A program made the position numbers and the translations under genes. Below are positions 1-8,231 of a stretch of 64,000 nucleotides of DNA, in pieces. The DNA is from Bacillus sp. SM2101 (GTDB taxonomy: Bacteria > Bacillota > Bacilli > Bacillales > SM2101), in NCBI RefSeq assembly GCF_018588585.1, contig NZ_JAEUFG010000012.1:62001-126000 (forward strand), read 5' to 3'. How positions within the stretch are numbered: the first letter of the stretch is position 1; each line of letters begins with the position of its first letter. The notes under the pieces were generated by a model. The model worked only from the letters and a program-made list of their open reading frames with translations, had not been told where the DNA came from and did no database searches.

Positions 1-41
1 AATTATTAACTATATCCATTATATTAGATAGAAGGAATGGT

Positions 42-1304
42 GTGAAAATTATGTACATGTTATTAAATAACAATGCTTTTATAGAAGCAACTTTACAACT
101 ATCAAAATCAGATGTTCTAGAAAGTAATTGGACTAAAGGTGTAGTTTATTCATTTGAAAGTCATAATTTTGATCAATTACCTTATTATCAAAGTCAAATT
201 TTTGAACCCTCTATAATTTTTGAAGTGTCTAGGTTCACAAATAATTCAAAGCAAGAAATTAATAATCTTGAATATGAATTATCTGGAAATATAAAAATAC
301 TAAAATGGTTAATAGATAATATTAAGTATGTAACACCTGTTCAAAAACTTAACCTATCTTATTCATTATCATCAATAGCAAGATATGAATTAGCGAACAA
401 AGCACTAAAATCAATAAATCCTAGTCAACTGTTGAATCATGAAAAAATCTTTTATTATTTCCAAAAATTTATTTTATCAAATAGAACTGATCCGAATAAA
501 AAATGTGAAGAAGAATTCACGAACATAAAAGAACTACTTGAAAATAACAATTATTCACTAAAGACACAGTTGTTTCTTTCATCTCAAGCAATTGTATGGT
601 ATTTAAAAACGAACTTTATTTCGGAGAATTTATACCAGTGGTATGTAAATTTGGGTAGTAAAGCAGCTGATAGTCTCAAGGAGTCAACTGTTTCTGGTGA
701 TATCCATGCACTATCTACTTTCTATAGAGCTTATGCAATGATACCTGCAGAAACTGGGGATTCTCTAGAAACTAGAAAAGAAATGGAAAAATGTCTTTAT
801 TTTGCAAATAAATTAGAACCTAAAAGTGATTTCCAAAAAGTTGTTAGGTTAGATGTATTTAAGACTTATTATGAATCAACAATTAAAGAACATATGTATC
901 TTACAAAAGACCTTGCAAAGGCTGAAGAAGCAGGATTGAAATTGATTTCACTTGATCCAAATTGGAGTATTTCATATCAAGAATTAGGAGATGTCTATAT
1001 GCAAATGGGGGCTTTTGAAAAAGCACTAAATGAATATAGAAAGGCAAAGAAATTGATCCTTCCTCGATATGGCATTAGTTTATTTAAAGAAGCAAGTTGC
1101 TTAGAAAAAATGGGTGAATATGAAGAGGCTATTGATGTTTATAAAGAGTTATTGAAGTTTGATCCATATAATATTACTTCTGGAATAAATGGACTGAAGA
1201 TAGCTAAGAAACTAAATTCATCTGTCGATTACTTTGAAGATACAATTAATAAATGGAAAGAAAATGATCTTGTTCCTGAACAAATGAAGGAGGTACTTGT
1301 ATAA
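42..1304 (+). CDS. TPR-repeat protein of unknown function
   Basis: I do not recognise the family beyond its repeats. The product is 420 residues, soluble, with no signal peptide or membrane segment. The C-terminal third has recognisable tetratricopeptide units (about residues 290-390, with pattern W..Y..LG..Y...G....A...Y..A), and the N-terminal two thirds are probably helical and more diverged. TPRs usually mediate protein-protein contacts, so a scaffold or adaptor role is an inference. The GTG start at 42 is preceded by GAAGGA at 5 nt. The stop overlaps the next start (TAATG), so it is translationally coupled to the VOC gene and heads a four-gene run. The upstream end of the operon may lie outside the window. 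Confidence 0.85.
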   Translation: MKIMYMLLNNNAFIEATLQLSKSDVLESNWTKGVVYSFESHNFDQLPYYQSQIFEPSIIFEVSRFTNNSKQEINNLEYELSGNIKILKWLIDNIKYVTPVQKLNLSYSLSSIARYELANKALKSINPSQLLNHEKIFYYFQKFILSNRTDPNKKCEEEFTNIKELLENNNYSLKTQLFLSSQAIVWYLKTNFISENLYQWYVNLGSKAADSLKESTVSGDIHALSTFYRAYAMIPAETGDSLETRKEMEKCLYFANKLEPKSDFQKVVRLDVFKTYYESTIKEHMYLTKDLAKAEEAGLKLISLDPNWSISYQELGDVYMQMGAFEKALNEYRKAKKLILPRYGISLFKEASCLEKMGEYEEAIDVYKELLKFDPYNITSGINGLKIAKKLNSSVDYFEDTINKWKENDLVPEQMKEVLV

Positions 1305-1714
1305 TGAGCGTAACAGCACCTATAAATATTACAAAAATTGATCACATTCAAATGGATGTTGGTAATCTTGAAGAAAATATTGAATTTTATAGAAAAGTAT
1401 TTAATTTTGAGATTAAGGAAATGGGTGTAAGAGCTACAACTCGATGGGCTATTATTGGTAATTCCGCAAAAATATACTTATGCATGCATGAAAACGAAGA
1501 AGCAACAGATAAACCAGTAGAAGGATTAAGAATTACTCACTTCGGTTTAATAGTAGAAGATTTTGATTCTGTAATTGATCGCTTAAAAGCTTTTAATGTT
1601 CCTTTATTTTATGATGATTTTGTAGAATATCATTCTTCTAGATCCGTATATTTTAAGGATCCAAATGGGTATAAAATTGAAATATCTGAATTTGTAGGAG
1701 GTAACATTGAATAG
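1304..1714 (+). CDS. VOC (glyoxalase/dioxygenase fold) family protein
   Basis: This 136-residue single-domain protein belongs to the vicinal oxygen chelate superfamily. It begins IDHIQMDVGNLEENIEFYR, and the paired half contains ITHFGLIVEDFD and FKDPNGYKIEI. The likely metal ligands are His14, His79 and Glu126. Members include glyoxalase I, extradiol dioxygenases and antibiotic-binding or antibiotic-modifying proteins, and the substrate cannot be assigned here. The ATG overlaps the stop of the TPR gene, with GGAGG upstream. It is followed by a MATE exporter whose start lies inside this gene's 3' end. A resistance or tailoring role in a small-molecule locus is an inference from context. Confidence 0.9.
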   Translation: MSVTAPINITKIDHIQMDVGNLEENIEFYRKVFNFEIKEMGVRATTRWAIIGNSAKIYLCMHENEEATDKPVEGLRITHFGLIVEDFDSVIDRLKAFNVPLFYDDFVEYHSSRSVYFKDPNGYKIEISEFVGGNIE

Positions 1715-3089
1715 AACAGTTAATGAATCAATATTGTCAAATGAGGTTTTAACTAAGAATCTGGTAAAGAGAGTTATTCCTATAATAGCATATAGTCTCG
1801 TGCTTTTTTCTTTTACATTAGTAGACAGTTTAATGATTTCTGTACTCGGTGAAGAGTACCTGGGTTCTGTGGGTCAAGGAGGGACATTTTTTACAGTAGT
1901 TACAATATTATTTACAGGTATATTGTCAATGTATACTCCAATGGCTTCAAGATTAAATGACAGTCAGCTTAATTTAGGTAAGGGGATTTCATACTTTTGG
2001 ATGACTTCCCTGTTATCTATTGTATTTGGTTTAATTGTAATTAGTATACTATCTTTTACAAAACAATTTTTTTACATCACTGGTCAAACACAAGAGGTTA
2101 CACAAATCGCTTCGGATTATATTAATTTTCTTAAATGGTCTTCGATACCTACTTTATTATTCTCTTGTTTAATAAATACAGCAAATATTTACAATATATC
2201 AAAAATTGTGGTTGTTACTGTTTTATTTGGCAATATTTTTAACGTAATATTAAATTGGGTACTTATTTATGGTATCTATGTATTCCCTGAATTAGGAGTT
2301 AACGGAGTGGCAATTTCTACTCTAGTGTCCAAAATTATAATGGTAATAATCTTATTTATAGGAATTAATATTGTACTTCCTAAAGAAAAAAAATTAACAA
2401 ATTTGAAGAAAATTACTTTTGACTTACCATTTTTAAAAGTATTATTACAAAAGGGGTTTCCAAAGGGATTGAACTGGTTAAATGATTGGATGACTTCCTT
2501 TATATTGCTCCTAATGATTGGTTGGGGAGGAGCTCAAGTTTTAGCTTCAAATGAAGCAAGTAGTTTTCTCTTCTCATTGCTCTGTATGATCCCACAGGCT
2601 TTTTGTGTTTCAATTTCTGTACTTATCTCTAAATTTATTGGAGAGAATAAAAGTAAAGAATATATAAAAAATAATTTTAAAAATATTATTAAAGTAATGT
2701 TCGCAAGTAGCTTATTAATAAGTGTCATAGTCTTAATATCCTTTAACACATTCTTTAATTTATATAATTTATCTCAAGATGCAAAAGAATTAGCTACAAC
2801 TATAATTTATATTAAATTAACCTTTTTCTTCTTCTATAATTTACAATGGTCTATGACATCATTATTAGATTCTTTTCTTGATACTAAGATATCTTCTATT
2901 ATCTCTATATCAGTTACATACATCTTTGTTATTCCAATGAGTTATGCTGCAGTAAAAATGGGATATGGATCTGTGGGTGTTTGGGTTGTAGATGGTATTG
3001 GTATATTGGTTATCTCAGTTTTATTATATTTTCGTGCTAGGACTTTCCTTGTTGAGGATTTAAGGCAAGAATTGAAATCAATTGTTTAA
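1707..3089 (+). CDS. MATE family efflux transporter
   Basis: This 460-residue polytopic membrane protein has about 12 predicted helices and the usual MATE length. Landmarks are VDSLMISVLG near residue 40, ANIYNISKIVVVTVLFGNIFNVILN-type helix pairs in the middle, and a second-half repeat. MATE/NorM proteins export cationic drugs or metabolites using Na+ or H+ gradients. The start is TTG (1707) with GGAGG 5 nt upstream. It overlaps the VOC gene by 8 nt, which implies coupled expression. In this operon it is likely the exporter of whatever the cluster makes or resists. The substrate is unknown. Confidence 0.9.
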   Translation: MNRTVNESILSNEVLTKNLVKRVIPIIAYSLVLFSFTLVDSLMISVLGEEYLGSVGQGGTFFTVVTILFTGILSMYTPMASRLNDSQLNLGKGISYFWMTSLLSIVFGLIVISILSFTKQFFYITGQTQEVTQIASDYINFLKWSSIPTLLFSCLINTANIYNISKIVVVTVLFGNIFNVILNWVLIYGIYVFPELGVNGVAISTLVSKIIMVIILFIGINIVLPKEKKLTNLKKITFDLPFLKVLLQKGFPKGLNWLNDWMTSFILLLMIGWGGAQVLASNEASSFLFSLLCMIPQAFCVSISVLISKFIGENKSKEYIKNNFKNIIKVMFASSLLISVIVLISFNTFFNLYNLSQDAKELATTIIYIKLTFFFFYNLQWSMTSLLDSFLDTKISSIISISVTYIFVIPMSYAAVKMGYGSVGVWVVDGIGILVISVLLYFRARTFLVEDLRQELKSIV

Positions 3090-3101
3090 ATGGAGTAGAT
3101 A

Positions 3102-4226
3102 ATGAGAAAATATATTGAATTACTTAAAAATACACAATATAAAAATAACCAAAAAGATAGACAGTTAATTTCCGATACGTGGAGTGGTTCTTCTGTTGAT
3201 TACAAGAAAAAACCTCATGTAGTAGCAAAAATGTCATATGACACCCATCTTTGGAGTATACCTGCTCTATTATCAGGCAAAAATGTAATCTTCGGCTGTT
3301 GGGATGGAAAAATAAGATGTATTAATAAAGACACTTTAGATTTAGTATGGACTTTTAATACTGATGGTCCTGTATATAGCTCTCCTGTAGTGTTAAATGA
3401 CAATTCATTTATTATCGGATCTGAGGATGGATTTTTAAGAAGAATTTCAGCAAATGGGTATTTAATTTGGGAATTTAAAGCTGGAGAAACCTTTCATCAG
3501 GTTCCTGCAATAGATACTATCTCAAAAAGGGTCTTTGCTGGAAATTATGATGGTATTTTATATGCTTTAAACTTAGATACAGGTGAACTTTTATGGAAAA
3601 AGAAATATGAGCATTTTTCAGATTGGGAAGCAATCTCTACTTCAATTAGTATTACTAGCAACAATGATATTGTATTTGGTAATGGGTATAATATATTTAG
3701 GCTAGATAAAGATGGAAATGAATTGTGGAATAATAGAGTCTACGGGTATTTAAAACCGGCACCAGCACTTTGTTATAAAAAAGATATAGGATTTTCTGGA
3801 ACCACATCGGGATTAATATTTGGATTTAATTCTACTAGTGGAAAAATACTCTGGAAAATTGAGACTTTAGAAGAAGTCGGAGTATCAGGAGCTATTTCAT
3901 ATGACAATATAGGTTGTATATATTCATATAATGGAACAGTTTATGGCATTGACCTCACCAACGGTGAGATTTTATGGGAATATTTCCAAGGTAAACAGAT
4001 TGAAGAACAATATACGTCAGTAACAGTACTACCAAACGGTGACTTTTTATTTGTAGGTGGACCTAGAAACACTTTGAAATCTTTAAATTATAAAGATGGT
4101 AAGGTTAACTGGGAAATTGAATTTGATAAGGGTGTTCATTCCTCACCGTTAATTACTATTCATTCAGAAATTTTTATCGGATCAAATAGTGGTTCTTTAT
4201 ACAAATTGGAATGGAAAAACAACTAA
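3102..4226 (+). CDS. PQQ-type beta-propeller repeat protein
   Basis: The product is 374 residues built from about eight blades with the PQQ-repeat signature (G.....N..TG..LW), seen as LDTGELLWKK, STSGKILWKI, LTNGEILWEY and YKDGKVNWEI. Such propellers are usually exported (BamB, quinoprotein dehydrogenases), but no signal peptide or lipobox is present, so this copy appears cytoplasmic. No catalytic residues can be assigned. The gene follows the MATE gene by 12 nt, with GGAG before the ATG, and closes the operon. It may act as a structural or sensor partner of the TPR protein, which is inference only. Confidence 0.85.
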   Translation: MRKYIELLKNTQYKNNQKDRQLISDTWSGSSVDYKKKPHVVAKMSYDTHLWSIPALLSGKNVIFGCWDGKIRCINKDTLDLVWTFNTDGPVYSSPVVLNDNSFIIGSEDGFLRRISANGYLIWEFKAGETFHQVPAIDTISKRVFAGNYDGILYALNLDTGELLWKKKYEHFSDWEAISTSISITSNNDIVFGNGYNIFRLDKDGNELWNNRVYGYLKPAPALCYKKDIGFSGTTSGLIFGFNSTSGKILWKIETLEEVGVSGAISYDNIGCIYSYNGTVYGIDLTNGEILWEYFQGKQIEEQYTSVTVLPNGDFLFVGGPRNTLKSLNYKDGKVNWEIEFDKGVHSSPLITIHSEIFIGSNSGSLYKLEWKNN

Positions 4227-4592
4227 GTTAACTGTAGAAAACACTTTATCCTAATGCAAAGGATAGATTTATTACTATAAAAATAAAAGAGAGAGACTAG
4301 GGGAGTGTACGCTCACTCATACTATGACAGTTCTTGGACAATACAGGCTCAAAAGGATTATTTGTGAAGGGATTCAAAAAATAAACAAAAGACTATTTTG
4401 TTATGAATCTTCCAGTTTATTGGACTATCATAGCTATTCGACTTTATTCTAATTTTATATTGTTAAATCCCTCTAAAGAACAGCAATGTTATATGATGAA
4501 AAATTAGTACTCGTTCTAATGGGGATAATCAATGTACAGCAAAGCATTTAAATATTGTTTTCGGATTCTATGAAACCGTTGGCGGAAGGTAT
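4227..4592 (+). other. Gap between propeller gene and aminotransferase
   Basis: This 366-bp AT-rich stretch has no convincing gene or terminator. The aminotransferase frame stays open upstream of its annotated ATG to about 4503 without an obvious start, so a longer or decayed N-terminus is possible. Confidence 0.4.
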
Positions 4593-5942
4593 ATGTCACC
4601 CTTTTCAAAGCCCTTAATTTGTAGTCTCCCATGGTTTAAGAAACCGAAAGGATTGAAAAGTTTGAATTTAGTAGAAACAGAGAAAAATCTTAAGACATTC
4701 GAATCATTAGAATCAGAGGTAAGAAGTTATATACGTTCGTTTCCTACTACATTTCAAAAAGCAGTAGGATATAAAATGTTTGATTGCAATTCTAATGAAT
4801 ATATTGATTTTTTTTCAGGTGCAGGAACATTAAATTATGGACATAATAATCCAAAATTAAAAGAAAAATTAATTGAATATATTGCAAGTGACAATATAGT
4901 ACATAGTTTAGACATGGCAACGGTAGCCAAAGAAAAGTTTATTAAAAAATTTAATGATGTTATTTTAACACCTAGAAATTTTAATTATAAATTTATGTTC
5001 CCAGGTCCTACAGGAACAAACGCTGTAGAAAGCGCGATAAAAATAGCAAGAAAGGTTACAAAAAGAAAAAATATAATTTCATTCACTAATGCGTTCCATG
5101 GAATGACATTGGGGTCATTAGCTCTTAGTGGAAATGCCTATAAAAGAAAAGGAGCAGGAGTTCCTTTACATTACTCAGTTCTTATGCCTTATGACAATTA
5201 CTTTGGTAAGCATATTAATACTATTGAGATTTTAGATAAATATCTAGAGGATAGTGGTAGTGGAGTCGACCTTCCAGCTGCAATCATATTTGAAACTGTA
5301 CAAGGTGAAGGTGGTATTAATTCTGCAAGTTTTAAATGGATGAAAGAACTAGAATATATTTGCAAAAAATGGAATATATTATTAATTGTTGATGATATTC
5401 AAGTTGGATGTGGGAGAACAGGAACCTTTTTTAGCTTTGAAGATGCTCAAATTTATCCTGATATTGTATGTTTATCAAAATCTCTTAGTGGCCACGGATT
5501 ACCTATGTCACTCACTTTATTAAAACCTGAATTTGATGTATGGGGTTCAGGAGAACATAATGGAACATTCAGGGGTAATAATTATGCTTTTGTTACTGCA
5601 ACTGAAGCTTTATCTTATTGGGAAAAAGGAAATAACTTTAGTGAGTCTATAAAAATAAAATCTGATATACTTCAGAAAAAATTGTTAGATTTAGCTAGTA
5701 ATTATTCTGTGATACATCCTGAAATTCGAGGAAGAGGAATGATAAAAGGAATTACTTTTGAAGATGGTGAATATGCTTCGAAAGTATGTAGTAATGCTTT
5801 TAAGATGGGTCTTCTTCTCGAAACCTCCGGTGCAAAAAACGATGTAATAAAAATACTACCTCCTCTTACCATTGATGAAGATGGTATAAATCAGGGGATA
5901 GAACTGCTTTCTGAGAGTATAAAAAGAAGTTCCGAATTATAG
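4593..5942 (+). CDS. Class III PLP aminotransferase, diaminobutyrate-2-oxoglutarate type
   Basis: The 449-residue protein is a full-length fold-type I, class III aminotransferase. It resembles EctB/DABA transaminases, which make L-2,4-diaminobutyrate from aspartate semialdehyde and glutamate. The signs are ESEVRSYIRSFP, DFFSGAGTLNYGHN, GPTGTNAVE, ETVQGEGG and SKSLSGHGLPMS (PLP lysine near residue 296), then GEHNGTFRGNN. No ectA, ectC or siderophore genes are adjacent, so it may supply diaminobutyrate to a natural product encoded beyond the left edge. The ATG is preceded by GGAAGG at only about 3 nt. About 30 residues precede the conserved start of the family, so the true start is uncertain. 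Confidence 0.88.
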   Translation: MSPFSKPLICSLPWFKKPKGLKSLNLVETEKNLKTFESLESEVRSYIRSFPTTFQKAVGYKMFDCNSNEYIDFFSGAGTLNYGHNNPKLKEKLIEYIASDNIVHSLDMATVAKEKFIKKFNDVILTPRNFNYKFMFPGPTGTNAVESAIKIARKVTKRKNIISFTNAFHGMTLGSLALSGNAYKRKGAGVPLHYSVLMPYDNYFGKHINTIEILDKYLEDSGSGVDLPAAIIFETVQGEGGINSASFKWMKELEYICKKWNILLIVDDIQVGCGRTGTFFSFEDAQIYPDIVCLSKSLSGHGLPMSLTLLKPEFDVWGSGEHNGTFRGNNYAFVTATEALSYWEKGNNFSESIKIKSDILQKKLLDLASNYSVIHPEIRGRGMIKGITFEDGEYASKVCSNAFKMGLLLETSGAKNDVIKILPPLTIDEDGINQGIELLSESIKRSSEL

Positions 5943-6058
5943 TTACCAACATTATTGTTAGTTCTATAAAAATGGAAAAATTAATTACTAACATTTATGT
6001 AAGTTGATTTTGTATATAAAGTTTCTCTATCTGTTACTAACATTATTGTCAATAAACA

Positions 6059-6208
6059 ATGTCTGGATTGAAACATAAAAAAATTAATTGCAGAAAAACT
6101 ATCTCAAGAAATTGGAATGCTCCTATGGGGAAAGTGTATACTCGAACAGTGAGGAATTCAGATAAAGATGTAACGGTCTTTCAAGGGAAATTATTTTATG
6201 AGAGATAG
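6059..6208 (+). CDS. Possible small ORF, 49 residues
   Basis: An open frame runs from ATG 6059 to TAG 6208 (ending FQGKLFYER). It lies just before a strong terminator at 6238-6284. I do not recognise it. There is no good ribosome binding site, so it could be a C-terminal relic of a larger gene rather than an expressed peptide. The basic N-terminal part (KHKKINCRK) is the only obvious trait. Confidence 0.25.
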   Translation: MSGLKHKKINCRKTISRNWNAPMGKVYTRTVRNSDKDVTVFQGKLFYER

Positions 6209-6237
6209 CAGAATCTCAGCGATTCTATGTAAAATAC

Positions 6238-6284
6238 AAAAACAGATGATACTCAAAAATTTTGTATCATCTGTTTTTGTTTTT
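6238..6284 (+). terminator. Strong rho-independent terminator
   Basis: A perfect stem (AACAGATGATAC / GTATCATCTGTT) with an 11-nt loop is followed by a T-rich tail. It implies a plus-strand transcript arriving from the 5.9-6.2 kb side. Confidence 0.8.
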
Positions 6285-6396
6285 CCTGTATATTACTAAA
6301 GTAATTGTTGTTTGTGGTGCTTTTTTGTGGCTTTGAAACAAAGATGTACCGCTTATAAGAAAGATGTACGGTTTTTAAAAAAAGTTAAACCTTTTT

Positions 6397-6432
6397 ACCC
6401 CTTTGGATATGCATTTTCAAAGGGTGTTTTTA
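6397..6432 (+). terminator. Terminator-like hairpin
   Basis: CCCCTTTG pairs with CAAAGGGT across a 12-nt loop and is followed by TGTTTTTAT. No plus-strand gene directly precedes it, so it may be a relic or may back up the terminator at 6238. Confidence 0.5.
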
Positions 6433-6572
6433 TGTTAAAAATAACATGATGGTATTTAACATTTGGGCATATTGTGGCATAACAAGTTTTTTTTATGAAC
6501 TATTTAATAGATTCATAATTGTATGAATCATAATAATAAATTGGAACTTTTGTTATTTTACATAAGCTGAAA

Positions 6573-6701
6573 TCTACTTTGCGGTATATCGTAGTTTAGC
6601 CCCCTTTGCCTTAAAAGCACGAATAACCCGAAACCTAGTGCATGTTTCGAGTTGAAGCTTATCTGTAAGTTTCTTAGGGATTTGCAATATTGCAAAGTAG
6701 A
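6573..6701. repeat. Short inverted repeat flanking about 110 bp (MITE-like)
   Basis: TCTACTTTGC at 6573-6582 is matched by GCAAAGTAGA at 6692-6701. An inner GAAAC...GTTTC hairpin lies between them, and there is no coding frame. It could be a small non-autonomous element or a chance palindrome. Confidence 0.35.
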
Positions 6702-6816
6702 CATAACTTCTTGTACTTTTACTATATATACTTTTTGGTAAATATTTCAGGTGTGGCGGTTCATTGCAGGAATATTATTACTCATAACATGGGCAACTAC
6801 AGTACAATCGGAATAA

Positions 6817-7275
6817 TTACTCTGTGACGTTTTTTAACTCAAATATCTCTTCAAATCCCATTTTACTGTAACATTTAATAATTTCATTCTCTTGAACTTT
6901 TGAACTACCTGAATAAGATCTAGATGAAGTAAATATTTTCTCGGTTGGTGGCTCAGTAAACGTTCTGCCACTATTATTTTTTCCGGTAGATGTTATATAT
7001 ATGTACTCTAAATTCTCTATTTGTAAAAGTTGATGGGATTCTCCAATATACTCCAATATAAAATTATCATTTCTTTCATGGTCATAAGTGAGCTGACCTT
7101 CTTCATCACCCCATATTTGTGTACCTGTTGTAATAAATTTTGCTTTACAATATTCCCCTTCCTCACTAAATGTGTGTTCATATTTTATTATTTCTTCTTT
7201 AGAACAAGATGTTAATACTGCTATTGCCACTATTAATACTCCTATTATTTTTTTTACTTTTTCCTCCCCAGACAC
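6817..7275 (-). CDS. Small secreted lipoprotein, unknown function
   Basis: The N-terminus KKIIGVLIVAIAVLTSC is a type II signal peptide with lipobox LTSC, so the product should be lipid-anchored outside the membrane. The mature part, about 125 residues, is acidic and has no family I recognise. The upstream GTG at 7275 gives the start MSGEEKV and places the only good Shine-Dalgarno (GGGGAGG) inside the coding sequence. The natural start position, 5 nt after that Shine-Dalgarno, carries GTA instead of GTG. Translation from 7275 is possible, but this start looks damaged (see findings). It has no operon partner. Confidence 0.6.
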   Translation of the reverse strand: MSGEEKVKKIIGVLIVAIAVLTSCSKEEIIKYEHTFSEEGEYCKAKFITTGTQIWGDEEGQLTYDHERNDNFILEYIGESHQLLQIENLEYIYITSTGKNNSGRTFTEPPTEKIFTSSRSYSGSSKVQENEIIKCYSKMGFEEIFELKNVTE

Positions 7276-7284
7276 GCTATTATT

Positions 7285-7367
7285 GTTTTATTGGAAATTT
7301 GACTCCCTATCACTTTATTCAAGACCGAAAATGCCCTGATTGTGAAGGCGAGTGGGATATAAAATAA
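7285..7367 (+). pseudogene. C-terminal relic of a zinc-ribbon protein
   Basis: A plus-strand frame ending at 7367 reads DRKCPDCEGEWDIK before its stop. This resembles the zinc-ribbon tail of DUF2310-like proteins. No start or body remains, because upstream lies the oppositely oriented lipoprotein gene. It is probably a deletion scar. Confidence 0.35.
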
Positions 7368-7480
7368 TTTAACTCTTTCTATTGACATTTTAAAATATGT
7401 CAATTATTATACTACTCAAGGAAAGAAAGTAATTCTATAAACTTAATAAAAATTAATTTTAATTAATTTCTGAGAAGAGA

Positions 7481-7535
7481 AGCACTCTCCAGGAATGACA
7501 CAGGATAACTGTGTCTTCTGGTGAGTGCTTTTTTT
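7481..7535 (+). terminator. Long hairpin with T tail upstream of recombinase operon
   Basis: AGCACTC..CCAG..GACACAG pairs with CTGTGTC..CTGG.GAGTGCT and runs into seven Ts. It could end transcription from the left or act as an attenuator before the small ORF at 7560, which lies 25 nt downstream. A hairpin with the same closing stem (AAGCAC/GTGCTT) precedes the second recombinase operon. Confidence 0.7.
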
Positions 7536-7559
7536 GTTGGAGATAAAGGAGGAGATGCA

Positions 7560-7673
7560 ATGAAGAAGCAGCAAAAAAATTAAGAGTTTACTAGTTTGAT
7601 TTTAGATCTTCCTAAATCAGGAAACAATTCTTCATCCGATTTGAAAAGATTTTTGTTTGGGTTAGAAGAGTGA
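7560..7673 (+). pseudogene. Small ORF interrupted by an in-frame TAA
   Basis: A very strong ribosome binding site (AAAGGAGGAG, 6 nt) precedes ATG 7560. The frame reads MKKQQKN, then TAA at 7581-7583. It continues in the same frame for 29 codons (EFTSLILDLPKSG...FLFGLEE) to TGA 7671. A single CAA-to-TAA change would explain it, so either it is a recent nonsense mutation or a leader-peptide arrangement. It lies at the head of the recombinase small-ORF series. Confidence 0.45.
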
Positions 7674-7706
7674 GAGTGGTTATATAACCAAATTTGGAGG
7701 GATTTC

Positions 7707-7883
7707 ATGGGAATAAACGTAAAGAAAAATAATTTTCAGTTAGATGCTTTTTATCATCAACTTAAAACCAATTGCTCGGAATTCGGAATTCAACGAGAAG
7801 TCATAGATAAATATATTGGGCAAGTTGAAGAAATTAATTGTAAAAATAAATGGAATATACAAGAGAAAGGTAAAAATGCATAG
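7707..7883 (+). CDS. Hypothetical small protein, 58 residues
   Basis: The start is ATG 7707 with GGAGG at 6 nt, and the stop is TAG 7883. The product (MGINVKKNNFQLDAFYHQL... to KGKNA) is soluble and probably helical, without known motifs. The next small ORF overlaps its end. It belongs to the leading part of the first recombinase operon, where small accessory proteins may serve as directionality factors (inference). Confidence 0.55.
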   Translation: MGINVKKNNFQLDAFYHQLKTNCSEFGIQREVIDKYIGQVEEINCKNKWNIQEKGKNA

Positions 7884-7977
7884 GATTTATAAAGAATTAG
7901 GTTTACCTGGAAGTAAGGCGAAATCGATAAAAGTTGAAAGGCTAGATAAAAAATATCCACAATTAAAACAAAATTAA
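7876..7977 (+). CDS. Hypothetical very small protein, 33 residues
   Basis: ATG 7876 follows AGAAAGG at 5 nt, inside the end of the previous ORF, so it is likely translationally coupled. The product is basic (MHRIYKELGLPGSKAK... to YPQLKQN). I do not recognise it. It could alternatively be the displaced C-terminus of the previous protein. Confidence 0.35.
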   Translation: MHRIYKELGLPGSKAKSIKVERLDKKYPQLKQN

Positions 7978-8036
7978 TGAATGAAATTCATCAGTTCTGT
8001 CCATTATAGGTAAAAAAATGGAAGGAGTTATGAATT

Positions 8037-8231
8037 TTGAAAACTAGAAGTGTAATTGTTTCTCTTTCTGAAGAACATTCACCTGATACGGGAATATGGT
8101 TGTTTAGGATTATGGAACAAATTGTTCTGGATCAGTTGAATATTGATCCAATATTAAAAAGTAAGTTGTTGTATAGCAACCAAGAACAAATAAAAAATTT
8201 TATAAATGAATTTGATAAAGGAGATGACTAG
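8037..8231 (+). CDS. Small protein preceding paired recombinases, 64 residues
   Basis: The start is TTG 8037 with AAGGAG about 9 nt upstream. A nearer ATG at 8030 gives only five codons and sits too close to the Shine-Dalgarno. The stop is directly adjacent to the recombinase ATG at 8232. The product is acidic and helical (FRIMEQIVLDQLN...FINEFDKGDD), with no recognised domain. Its strict adjacency to the recombinase suggests a partner such as a recombination directionality factor. That is an inference. Confidence 0.65.
   Translation: MKTRSVIVSLSEEHSPDTGIWLFRIMEQIVLDQLNIDPILKSKLLYSNQEQIKNFINEFDKGDD

Noticed and set aside
4593-5942. Ectoine biosynthesis (ectB)
   Set aside because: The enzyme is EctB-like, but ectA and ectC are absent nearby, so an ectoine operon is not supported.
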